A DNA stretch of 64,000 nucleotides from assembly GCA_965249735.1 (NCBI GenBank), contig CBDFMS010000018.1:119167-183166 (forward strand), in the 5' to 3' direction. Positions 19,201 through 25,838 of the stretch are shown in pieces. Both the position numbers and the translations under genes were made by a program. Within the stretch, counting starts at the first letter, position 1. The number at the start of each line of letters is the position of its first letter. The notes beneath the pieces were generated by a model. The model did not search any database. It saw nothing but the letters and a program-made list of their open reading frames with translations, and was not told where the DNA came from. The stretch comes from JANQSS01 sp965249735 (GTDB lineage: Bacteria > Bacteroidota > Bacteroidia > Chitinophagales > Saprospiraceae).

Positions 19201-19397
19201 TCCTGAATGTTGGTAATTTAATCAGCAATAAATGGGGTGTTAGAAAATTGCCTGTAAATACACAACCCATCGGAGTTAGCGTCGATAATCAGGTTCCGAC
19301 GTATTCATTTGACAGTAGTCTCACGGAAACATATACAAGCGATTTCGGTTTGAATTCTCGCTGGCAGATGCAATTCGGATTACGTTATATTTTCTAA
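16269..19397 (+). CDS. TonB-dependent outer membrane receptor with carboxypeptidase-like N-domain
   Basis: 1042 residues. A signal peptide (about 1-24, ending IHAQ) is followed by a carboxypeptidase-regulatory-like beta domain (about 28-110, LVGQINDVNGEALIGAAITA), a plug (about 115-240, containing NFSLDGSIFNNPFG and VNAVTKSGTNQFHG), and a large beta-barrel ending in the aromatic residue of LRYIF. This is the Oar-like class of large Bacteroidota receptors. A Cys-Cys pair in an acidic extracellular loop (around residue 615) is unusual. No SusD partner follows, so the ligand is unknown and a glycan role is not supported. Confidence 0.9.
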   Translation: MKRIQLAIGTFFLMCFLTISIHAQVTTATLVGQINDVNGEALIGAAITAVHEPSGVLYGTTTRIDGSYTLPNLKVGGPYTIEATYVGYKTAREENVQLSLAQKLWLAFDLTEAPLEAGEVVITAHKSDVLNDDRTGAATVVSNELIQALPTISRSASDYYRLSPMSDGNSFAGRNDQFNNFSLDGSIFNNPFGLDAATPGGQTDAQPISLDAIDQIQISVAPYDVTQSGFTGAGVNAVTKSGTNQFHGTVFGFYRTQDFTGKNVDGTDIEVPDLTQTQLGFSLGGPIIKNKLFFFINAEIERREDAGSNVLAARSGLTGANVSRVQASDLDMVSSLLSSIYGYNTGAYENFIHDTESDKGIIKLDWNISKNHKLTASYNFLDALKHKPAHPSAIGRRGPDLTTLQFENSGYQINNKISSGIVELNSIFGNQFSNKLQVGYTAFRDTRDPFSDQFPVVNIGKDGIRYIVAGHEPFSIHNVLDQDVFQISNNFNIYLPKHTFTIGTSLERFDFNNSFNLTGYGARVFFPDIPIEEFEDFINSGAMDQEVADARARNLDNDEEWALAETNVGQWAFYAQDEWNVQDNLKLTIGLRMDLPLYFDTDEKAQEAIDRACCHNPDITYYDEDGNPINFVHTKLPDQTPLISPRLGFNWDVHGDNTLQVRGGTGLFTGRLPFVWIGNQIANPDFFFYNVTHPDFKFPQVWRSNLGLDKSFENGWIVSADLIHTEDVNGMMVRNYGLKPPTGTLTGVDNRKVYLNPTDRALDQYGGATNAYVFTNTDVGNSFNATLQIQRNWTSGLYTSLAYNYLDSKDASSIEAEISSDAYDRNPAIGHVNEAQLSPSLYGNKHRIVGVASKKFEYSEGKLATTISMFVEYAQGGRFSYTYSGDINGDGSGLNDLIYIPTDGEIDQMTFSGDGSAQAAQKAALKSFIAQDDYLSSNRGDYMEKYGILNDWYSNWDLRILQDFNFGQSNTIQLSIDVLNVGNLISNKWGVRKLPVNTQPIGVSVDNQVPTYSFDSSLTETYTSDFGLNSRWQMQFGLRYIF

Positions 19398-19410
19398 TGA
19401 AAATTAAATA

Positions 19411-19443
19411 AAAAAAGGGAGTTGAATTCAACTCTCTTTTTTT
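19411..19443. terminator. Bidirectional terminator
   Basis: An A-run, a GAGTTGAATTCAACTC palindrome and a T-run form a hairpin with A/U tracts on both sides. It lies 14 bp past the TonB receptor stop and 13 bp before the end of the convergent acetyltransferase gene. Confidence 0.8.
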
Positions 19444-19455
19444 ATTCCTATTTTC

Positions 19456-20094
19456 CTACAACCAATCTGTCCTATTTAATTTCTTCTGAAGTAATTCGTA
19501 AAAGGCACCTACATGCCTTCCATCAACAACGGCATGATGCACCTGAACAGAAAGAGGTAAATCCAACCGCTCCCCCTTCTTCTGAAATTTGCCCCACACA
19601 ATACGTGGAACCGAATCTCCGGGATGACTCTGCATAGCATGCTGCATCGATGTAAAGTGCATCCAGGGGTTGGCAGACATGAATAGGTAATCGTCCCGAT
19701 CGATTTCATCCTCAAGAACAGGTTCATCCTTCATAGCCGCCATACGGCTGATGGTTCGGTTGATAAAATCCCCGGGATCGGGTGCATATTCCACATAGCA
19801 AAAACTAAAAACATCACTTTGATCATTCTCCACCGTGAACGAAGGGTGCACATACTCATGCTCTACGACTTGCTCACCTCGTATGCGCCACCTGAACTCC
19901 TTTATATCATTTGCTGTACCACTTAGTAGATAAACCAGCGCCGGTGTGAAAGGAATATTATTCGATTTAATATATTGATAAAATACGGACACATCCACCA
20001 TCGCCGTAATATTAAAATAAGGATGGTTCATCGCATTAAAAAATTCAAAGTGTTTTTTACGATGTATACTATTGAAGATAATCTCTTTCACCAA
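19456..20094 (-). CDS. Chloramphenicol acetyltransferase-like protein
   Basis: 212 residues, full length for type A CAT. The catalytic motif QVHHAVVDGRHVG is at residues about 185-197, with the general-base His and the structural Asp of the family. Upstream blocks PFTPALVYLL and FRWRIRGEQVVEHE also fit. CAT-fold proteins acetylate chloramphenicol or other hydroxyl acceptors; chromosomal Bacteroidota members often have unknown substrates, so resistance should not be assumed. It follows the endonuclease I gene by 8 bp and probably shares its transcript. Confidence 0.8.
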   Translation of the reverse strand: MVKEIIFNSIHRKKHFEFFNAMNHPYFNITAMVDVSVFYQYIKSNNIPFTPALVYLLSGTANDIKEFRWRIRGEQVVEHEYVHPSFTVENDQSDVFSFCYVEYAPDPGDFINRTISRMAAMKDEPVLEDEIDRDDYLFMSANPWMHFTSMQHAMQSHPGDSVPRIVWGKFQKKGERLDLPLSVQVHHAVVDGRHVGAFYELLQKKLNRTDWL

Positions 20095-20102
20095 TCTATT
20101 AT

Positions 20103-21200
20103 TTAATAACTGATCAATACTTTACTAAACACAATACCTCGATCGGTTTTTACAAACAAAATATAAGCTCCGGGAGGGCCTAATTCAGGGAGAACGATCC
20201 GATTATTCGGTTGCAATTGATTTATTCGGTTAGAATTAATTTCATATCCCCCGATAGAATATATAGAATACGAAAATACAAGTGTTTGATTTGATTTATT
20301 CATCAGAAGATATTGAGAATCCTCTTCGTCTATTCGGCATTCAAATATATCAGGGGTTAACTTCTCAGGTTCTTGTGATGCCACACTACAATTTCCCTGA
20401 CCATTGCAATACATACGTTGAGCCAGTGTACAATCCAACACAAATGGATTTTCCTTTCCATCCTGATAGACGGCTATTTGTTGGGTTCTCCACAACTCTT
20501 CATCATCAATGGGATCTGAAAAATGCCATGCACACAGATCATCCTGTTGCATAGCGAAGAACGTTGGATCCTCTGCCATTACTTGTTCACGATAAATCGC
20601 ATGAATATAAAAAACAGCTCGTGCAACATTTCCTTTTACTGACTCTCTGGGCTCAAAGGCAAGTCCGGTCCCTTCAGAATACGAATCGATATTTGATATT
20701 GGAATCGTCGACATCTGATCTTCTAAAAAGTACCATTTATCCGTTGTTTGATCAGCAATATCTGCAAAAGGTAGATTTCCTCTGTCCTGATTAACCTCTG
20801 CGCGTGATGCCGCCAGATGATGCATATTCCTATGGGCCGGTGTGCCGTCAGTAGCTCCCCTACCTTGAGGATAAATATGTTCGGTGTTTAAGCCACCTGC
20901 AAATAATGTGATGGTAGGATCTGTATTAGGCGTTAGGTATACGGCAAAGTCTGTGTATATACCATGAACAGAGTCTTGTTCCAAATCAATCCGGCTGTAC
21001 AACGTATCCCTTGCTTCGCTATAACTGAGATTTAATGTAGGTGTGTAATTTGCTTGCACGGCCTCCAACAATTCAGGACCATTTAGATCGGGAAACAATA
21101 TTTCCTGAGCACACAAATGTGCATGTATGGGCAATAGAAAAAACAACAGGCTTGGTATTAATAATTTGTCTTTCAGAGTATATAATTTTAAATAATCCAT
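20103..21200 (-). CDS. Secreted endonuclease I with C-terminal sorting-like domain
   Basis: 365 residues. A hydrophobic signal segment lies around residues 13-31 (ending HLCAQ). The endonuclease I/Vvn nuclease domain has NTEHIYPQGRG, RNMHHLAASRAEVNQDRGNL and KGNVARAVFYIHAIY, which carry the catalytic His and metal-binding Asn. After about residue 285 a short beta-rich tail (YSIGGYEI ... PGAYILFVKTDRGIVFSKVL) resembles a type A C-terminal sorting domain of the type IX secretion system. The enzyme likely degrades extracellular DNA non-specifically. The sorting assignment is inference from pattern only. Confidence 0.85.
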   Translation of the reverse strand: MDYLKLYTLKDKLLIPSLLFFLLPIHAHLCAQEILFPDLNGPELLEAVQANYTPTLNLSYSEARDTLYSRIDLEQDSVHGIYTDFAVYLTPNTDPTITLFAGGLNTEHIYPQGRGATDGTPAHRNMHHLAASRAEVNQDRGNLPFADIADQTTDKWYFLEDQMSTIPISNIDSYSEGTGLAFEPRESVKGNVARAVFYIHAIYREQVMAEDPTFFAMQQDDLCAWHFSDPIDDEELWRTQQIAVYQDGKENPFVLDCTLAQRMYCNGQGNCSVASQEPEKLTPDIFECRIDEEDSQYLLMNKSNQTLVFSYSIYSIGGYEINSNRINQLQPNNRIVLPELGPPGAYILFVKTDRGIVFSKVLISY

Positions 21201-21272
21201 GTTGAATAAAAAAAATCTCGCAGAATGAGCGGGTCAAAATTACGTTATCTTCATCGGAGATTCAAACCATTT

Positions 21273-21812
21273 ATGAGATCAAAATTGATTCTACTCCATC
21301 TGATTTGCCTATTTGCCGTAAGTGGACTGAACGGTCAGCAAAGTAGTTTTCCAGACGGCTGGCTGGGACATTGGACTGGTGAATTGGAAATATTTTCCGG
21401 GCCTCAAAAGGTCAATAGTATTCCCATGTCATTAGAAATAACGCGGGTCGACTCTTCGACCACGTTGAAATATTTCATTTCCTATGGCAACGGTCCTGAT
21501 GCGCTTCGATCGTATTATTTAAAGGCCATAGATCCGAAAAATGGACGCTATTTGCTTGATGAATCCAATGGCATTCGAATCGAAACCTACTTACTTGGTG
21601 ACCGGTTGGTGAGCATATTTGAGGTTCAACATTCACTCATCCAATCCGTTGCCTATCTGGAAAATGACTTACTGCATTATCAAATCTTCGCAGGCAGCTT
21701 CGAGTCGATTAGTGTTACCGGCGACACAATTCTTGAATCGGATACCATACCGGCTGTACAAACATTCCCAATGACCGTATTTCAGTACGCTGTTTTGCAT
21801 CGATCACCTTAA
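21273..21812 (+). CDS. Hypothetical secreted protein
   Basis: About 179 residues from the ATG before RSKLILLHLICLFAVSGLNG, which is a clear signal peptide. The mature part starts with WLGHWTGELEIFSG and looks beta-rich, similar in style to lipocalin-like or DUF-type envelope proteins, but I recognise no family. The open frame extends 16 codons upstream without a signal-peptide logic, so the later ATG is preferred. It is convergent with the RES toxin gene, 5 bp away. Confidence 0.6.
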   Translation: MRSKLILLHLICLFAVSGLNGQQSSFPDGWLGHWTGELEIFSGPQKVNSIPMSLEITRVDSSTTLKYFISYGNGPDALRSYYLKAIDPKNGRYLLDESNGIRIETYLLGDRLVSIFEVQHSLIQSVAYLENDLLHYQIFAGSFESISVTGDTILESDTIPAVQTFPMTVFQYAVLHRSP

Positions 21813-21817
21813 TTGAG

Positions 21818-22279
21818 TCAAAGAAGACGCTTGTCCCATTCAATTGGTTTTCTTTCAATAATCTTCACCTGATCAAATTTTGGATGCTCCGGGTCTAAGA
21901 TTACATTGAATTCTTCGTGAACGATTACTGAAGGAAGTCGAAGTCCTAACAATCCCTTTTTCTTGCATCGCTGGTTGAACACACGTTCTGTCTTGTGATA
22001 GCTTGTAAGATCATCCCATCCTTTTGGGAGTTGACTGGCCTTAATCAACGGCAATTCGTCCTCTGGTAAATCCAGTGTAATCATCACACGATTGGCAGGA
22101 AATATTGCTCTGTGGCTAACATGTACCAGAATTTCGAGCATAGCCAGCGAGCGGTATGTAGCACAATAGACGGCTCTTTGACCAACTTGATTCCATCTCC
22201 CACCATATAACTCGGCACCGATGCCTGTCAGCGGGTCCGCAGACCGGTCTCGACTTTCAATTCTATAAACGCGCATCAA
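21818..22279 (-). CDS. RES-domain toxin
   Basis: 153 residues with the three residues that name the family: Arg in YGGRWNQVGQRAVYC, Glu in SLAMLEILVH, and Ser in LRLPSVIV followed by HEEFNVILDPEHPKF. RES toxins of this type (MbcT, Res, ParT) attack NAD+, by degradation, phosphorolysis or ADP-ribosyl transfer to a host enzyme. Its ATG overlaps the antitoxin stop by 4 bp, the usual tight coupling with antitoxin first. All catalytic residues are present, so it appears active. Expression should be controlled by the operator described upstream. Confidence 0.92.
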   Translation of the reverse strand: MMRVYRIESRDRSADPLTGIGAELYGGRWNQVGQRAVYCATYRSLAMLEILVHVSHRAIFPANRVMITLDLPEDELPLIKASQLPKGWDDLTSYHKTERVFNQRCKKKGLLGLRLPSVIVHEEFNVILDPEHPKFDQVKIIERKPIEWDKRLL

Positions 22280-22701
22280 ATGGGAAGTCCATGATCAATC
22301 CGATGCAACCAGCGTTTGACAAGATCGACACCATAGGCCGTATCGAGCAAATCGAATGGACGCTGACCATGTACCTGGGGAGCAGGTGTATCAAGCCAAG
22401 TATTCAATCGCTCCACAGCTCCAAACACTTTGATGCCGGTAGAATACAGATCAGCAATCTGCATAACGCGCTCACTAACCTGAGCATCGTACACATCGCG
22501 CTTGGTCAATAGCGAATAGGAAGCAGGTAAGACTTTTGCCAAACCCGCAAGTGAACGGCCAATACGCTTGCAAAAATCTAAAACTTCTTCCCGCCGGATA
22601 CCCGATCGAATGGCAGAAATGACATCCGCAGAAGACCGATACACAGCAGAAGGCTCAGAAAGCCGTGTCATATCGCCCAGGGGGCTATCTAATGAATCCA
22701 T
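22276..22701 (-). CDS. Xre/MbcA/ParS-type antitoxin (DUF2384)
   Basis: About 141 residues. The central part (SADVISAIRSGIRREEVLDF ...) is a helix-turn-helix and the C-terminal part (FGAVERLNTWLDTPAPQVHG followed by RPFDLLDTAYGVDLVKRWL) is the conserved toxin-binding DUF2384 domain. ATG at 22701 is favoured because the alternative ATGs at 22710 and 22731 lie inside the 35-bp inverted repeat that looks like the operator. Together with the overlapping RES gene it forms a type II toxin-antitoxin module. Confidence 0.9.
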   Translation of the reverse strand: MDSLDSPLGDMTRLSEPSAVYRSSADVISAIRSGIRREEVLDFCKRIGRSLAGLAKVLPASYSLLTKRDVYDAQVSERVMQIADLYSTGIKVFGAVERLNTWLDTPAPQVHGQRPFDLLDTAYGVDLVKRWLHRIDHGLPI

Positions 22702-22704
22702 TAT

Positions 22705-22739
22705 TTGCATATTTACACATGATACATACAAATATGCAA
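22705..22739. promoter_or_regulatory. Operator-like inverted repeat of the Xre-RES module
   Basis: TTGCATATTT (22705-22714) and AAATATGCAA (22730-22739) are perfect inverted repeats with a 15-bp spacer, placed directly upstream of the antitoxin start. Antitoxins of this class autorepress through such sites. Binding itself is inferred. Confidence 0.65.
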
Positions 22740-22851
22740 CATTTTTTGGGGATTTTCAAGTTCTTTTTATAATTTTTTATGCAATGTGCTATCTTCCTTG
22801 GAAATCAGAATGAAATCTCAAGTTCTTTTCAATTGGATTATAAACGCCCAC

Positions 22852-23577
22852 TCAACTTCGCTCAACCACACCTATTGTACCTGCTGCTGCACCTAAGGGA
22901 ACGGCAACAAGTGCCCCTAACAAAGGAATAAAGAGAAGGCCAATGAAGATCAGTCCATTCCCGAGTGCATACATCTTGTGGCTTCTTGTAAATGATACGG
23001 CTTCCGGAATCGTAAAATATCGCTCCATTGTAAAATCCATATTCCCGAAGCCCGCATAGTATGCCTGGGTAGCCAGAATCAATATCCCTGTGAATGGCGC
23101 AAAAAATGGAAATAAACTGAGCAAAAGCAGCAATATGGTCAATCCTAATTCGCGAATGATGTTCCGCATTGTAATCCGAATACCTCGAACTAATCCTTCC
23201 AGCATCATTTTGCCGGAAATGGGGATATCCTCCTCCTCTCCGGTAAGTAAACTCTCCAGGCGTTCAGACAAAGGACTCATAAACGGACTCGAGACAATCA
23301 GAATGACATATTTAAATAAAATGAGTGACAATGCAGCCATGATAAATCCGCCAATCCAGGTAGAAGCAGTGTCTATGAACGATCTTCCCCAATCCCAGGT
23401 GTACCAGGACCACATCCACTGACCCAGATCATCCGCATAGTGTTGAATACTTAAAAATATTGCTCCTGAAAGTACGAGAGCCATAATTCCCGGAATGAGG
23501 GCAAATAAGAACACGCGGCGATGAAAAATCCAGCCAAGTGCACGTACATAATCAGTAATTCCTTTTATCAAAGCCAT
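22852..23577 (-). CDS. EI24/CysZ-like membrane protein
   Basis: 241 residues with four or more long hydrophobic segments (VFLFALIPGIMALVLSGAIF, IGGFIMAALSLILFKYVILI, LTILLLLLSLFPFFAPFTGI, ALGNGLIFIGLLFIPLLGAL). The FMSPLSERLE segment after the second helix and the F-E-A-V/I-x-F-x-R-S-H pattern (EAVSFTRSHKM) are typical of the EI24/CysZ family. CysZ imports sulfate in proteobacteria, but Bacteroidota homologues are not proven to do so and no cysteine-synthesis gene is near. Confidence 0.8.
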   Translation of the reverse strand: MALIKGITDYVRALGWIFHRRVFLFALIPGIMALVLSGAIFLSIQHYADDLGQWMWSWYTWDWGRSFIDTASTWIGGFIMAALSLILFKYVILIVSSPFMSPLSERLESLLTGEEEDIPISGKMMLEGLVRGIRITMRNIIRELGLTILLLLLSLFPFFAPFTGILILATQAYYAGFGNMDFTMERYFTIPEAVSFTRSHKMYALGNGLIFIGLLFIPLLGALVAVPLGAAAGTIGVVERS

Positions 23578-23803
23578 GTCACTATTATTCTATGTAAGAA
23601 TGAATTCAATCATTTCGATTACAAAATTAACTGGCTCTTGAAGATTATGAAATATTTTCGACGAGTACAAAGTGATGACAGACGGGAATGTTTTCTGTCT
23701 ATTTCCAGACTGACATCACCCCACACTCCAACATTTTTATGTGCAAAAGTCAGTTCTGTGTCATTTCGTAAAATATCTTGGTCGCCTGACTGAATAAGAC
23801 TGT

Positions 23804-23811
23804 TATATTTG
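23804..23811 (+). promoter_or_regulatory. -7 box of glgB, possibly giving a leaderless mRNA
   Basis: TATATTTG matches the Bacteroidota -7 consensus and ends only 4 bp before the glgB ATG at 23816. If used, transcription would start at or just inside the start codon region. Confidence 0.4.
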
Positions 23812-23815
23812 GTTC

Positions 23816-25732
23816 ATGGCATCAGCTAATCTTGTCAAAACGTACTCATTATTCACCGAATACGATGTTTTCCTATTCAAATCGGGAAACCACTACAAGT
23901 TGCATGAAAAATTTGGAGCGCATAAGGTGATTGTAAAAGGTGTCCCGGGGACATACTTTGCCGTATTCGCGCCTGCAGCAAAAGGTGTCAGCGTTGCCGG
24001 GGATTTTAATAACTGGAATGGGAAAAAGCATAATTTGTTTGTGCGATGGGACGAATCAGGTATTTGGGAAGGCTTTATTCCCAATTTATTAAAAGGTGAA
24101 TTATACAAATACCATATAAAATCAAAAGAACAGGCTGATGTGCTGGAAAAGGCAGATCCCTTTGCCTTATTCAATGAACTCAGACCCGGAAAAGCCTCAA
24201 TGACCTGGGACTCTGTGTATGCCTGGAATGACGAAGAATGGATGAAATCGCGTGCCATAAAAAACAGCGTTAAGGCACCTATTTCTATTTATGAAATGCA
24301 CATCGCTTCATGGAAATGGCATGCTATAGAAAATAGGCCCTTGACTTATCGCGAACTAGCACCTGTCCTGGTTGACTATTTGACGTTAATGCAGTTTACT
24401 CATGTCGAATTCATGCCCGTCATGGAATATCCGTATGATCCCTCCTGGGGTTATCAAATTACCGGATATTTTGCTCCTACATCAAGATTTGGCACACCGG
24501 AGGATTTCAAATTTTTAGTAGACTGCCTGCATCAGGCCAATATTGGTGTAATCCTTGATTGGGTGCCTTCACACTTTCCCGAGGACGCTCATGGGCTAGC
24601 CCGATTTGACGGATCATGTGTGTTTGAACATCCGGATCGGCGGCGTGGATATCATCCGGATTGGAGCAGCTCGATTTTTAATTATGGCCGACCGGAAATT
24701 CAATCCTTTTTAATAAGCAATGCGATGTTTTGGCTGGAACATTATCATATTGATGGAATGCGTGTTGATGCGGTCGCCTCTATGCTATACCTGGATTATT
24801 CACGAAATGAAGGAGAATGGGAACCAAATATTCATGGGGGCAACGAAAACCTCGAAGCGATCGCCTTCATTAAAGAATTCAATAGAGCTGTCTATGCGGA
24901 ATACCCTTCAGTCATGACAATCGCTGAAGAAAGCACCGCATTTGATGGCGTCACGCGCTCGGTTGAACATGATGGTTTGGGATTCGGATTTAAATGGATG
25001 ATGGGCTGGATGCATGACACCTTAAAATATTTTAAAGAGGACAGCTTGTATCGGTCATATCACCACGGGACGCTTACTTTTTCTATTTTTTATGCTTTTA
25101 GCGAAAATTTTTTACTGCCGTTTTCGCATGACGAAGTTGTCCATGGCAAATTATCTTTATTAGGTCGCATGCCCGGTGACGAGTGGAATCGATTTGCAAA
25201 CCTCCGGCTCATGTATGCCTATATGTATTTACATCCAGGCGCCAAATTGCTGTTTATGGGCGCAGAAATAGCACAATACAAAGAATGGTCTTTTGAACAA
25301 CCATTGGATTGGAATCTTCTCGAATACCCTGTACACTCAGGTATTCAAAAACTGATTTCAGATCTCAACAAGTTTTACAGAACAAAAAAAGCGCTGTATA
25401 AACTAAACTATGACGCTGAAGGATTTGAGTGGATCGACCTATCGGATGAACAAAATAGCGTCATCTCATTTATTCGTAAAGCATCAAAAAGAAAAGATCA
25501 TCTCGTGGTCATCTGCAACTTTACTCCTGTTCTTCAAAAGGAATATCAAATCGGAGTTCCGTCAGGTAAAACCTGGAAAGTTGTGTTTAATAGTGACGAC
25601 GCGAAATATGGTGGCTCGGGACAACTGACAACCACAAGTATAAAACCAACGCGGAGCAAAAAACATGGTCGAGTTAATAGCATCTCTATAGATCTTCCAC
25701 CGCTCGGAGCGGTAGTTTTAGAAACATTATAA
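23816..25732 (+). CDS. glgB: 1,4-alpha-glucan branching enzyme
   Basis: 638 residues. An N-terminal CBM48 domain (about 40-125, SVAGDFNNWNG) precedes a GH13 barrel with all four catalytic blocks: GVILDWVPSHFP, GMRVDAVASMLY (nucleophile Asp), TIAEESTAF (acid/base Glu) and FSHDEVVHGK. GlgB signatures EYPYDPSWGYQ and MGAEIAQYKEW are also present. It introduces alpha-1,6 branches in glycogen. A GH31 glucosidase gene follows after about 107 bp on the same strand, which together suggests alpha-glucan storage and turnover; no glgA or glgC is in view. Confidence 0.95.
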   Translation: MASANLVKTYSLFTEYDVFLFKSGNHYKLHEKFGAHKVIVKGVPGTYFAVFAPAAKGVSVAGDFNNWNGKKHNLFVRWDESGIWEGFIPNLLKGELYKYHIKSKEQADVLEKADPFALFNELRPGKASMTWDSVYAWNDEEWMKSRAIKNSVKAPISIYEMHIASWKWHAIENRPLTYRELAPVLVDYLTLMQFTHVEFMPVMEYPYDPSWGYQITGYFAPTSRFGTPEDFKFLVDCLHQANIGVILDWVPSHFPEDAHGLARFDGSCVFEHPDRRRGYHPDWSSSIFNYGRPEIQSFLISNAMFWLEHYHIDGMRVDAVASMLYLDYSRNEGEWEPNIHGGNENLEAIAFIKEFNRAVYAEYPSVMTIAEESTAFDGVTRSVEHDGLGFGFKWMMGWMHDTLKYFKEDSLYRSYHHGTLTFSIFYAFSENFLLPFSHDEVVHGKLSLLGRMPGDEWNRFANLRLMYAYMYLHPGAKLLFMGAEIAQYKEWSFEQPLDWNLLEYPVHSGIQKLISDLNKFYRTKKALYKLNYDAEGFEWIDLSDEQNSVISFIRKASKRKDHLVVICNFTPVLQKEYQIGVPSGKTWKVVFNSDDAKYGGSGQLTTTSIKPTRSKKHGRVNSISIDLPPLGAVVLETL

Positions 25733-25838
25733 TCCAATATTATACACCCAAATCAATCAATTTTCAACTCCAAGATGCCGGTCGTATTATTTAATAAAAA
25801 ATAGATATTACTTTTAGCGCCTTTTCATAAAACATCCG

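Noticed and set aside
16269..19397. Polysaccharide utilisation locus (SusC/SusD)
   Set aside because: No SusD-like lipoprotein or glycoside hydrolase follows, and the receptor is of the Oar-like kind.
19456..20094. Chloramphenicol resistance gene
   Set aside because: The CAT fold is clear, but chromosomal location and lack of mobile context give no support for an acquired resistance role.
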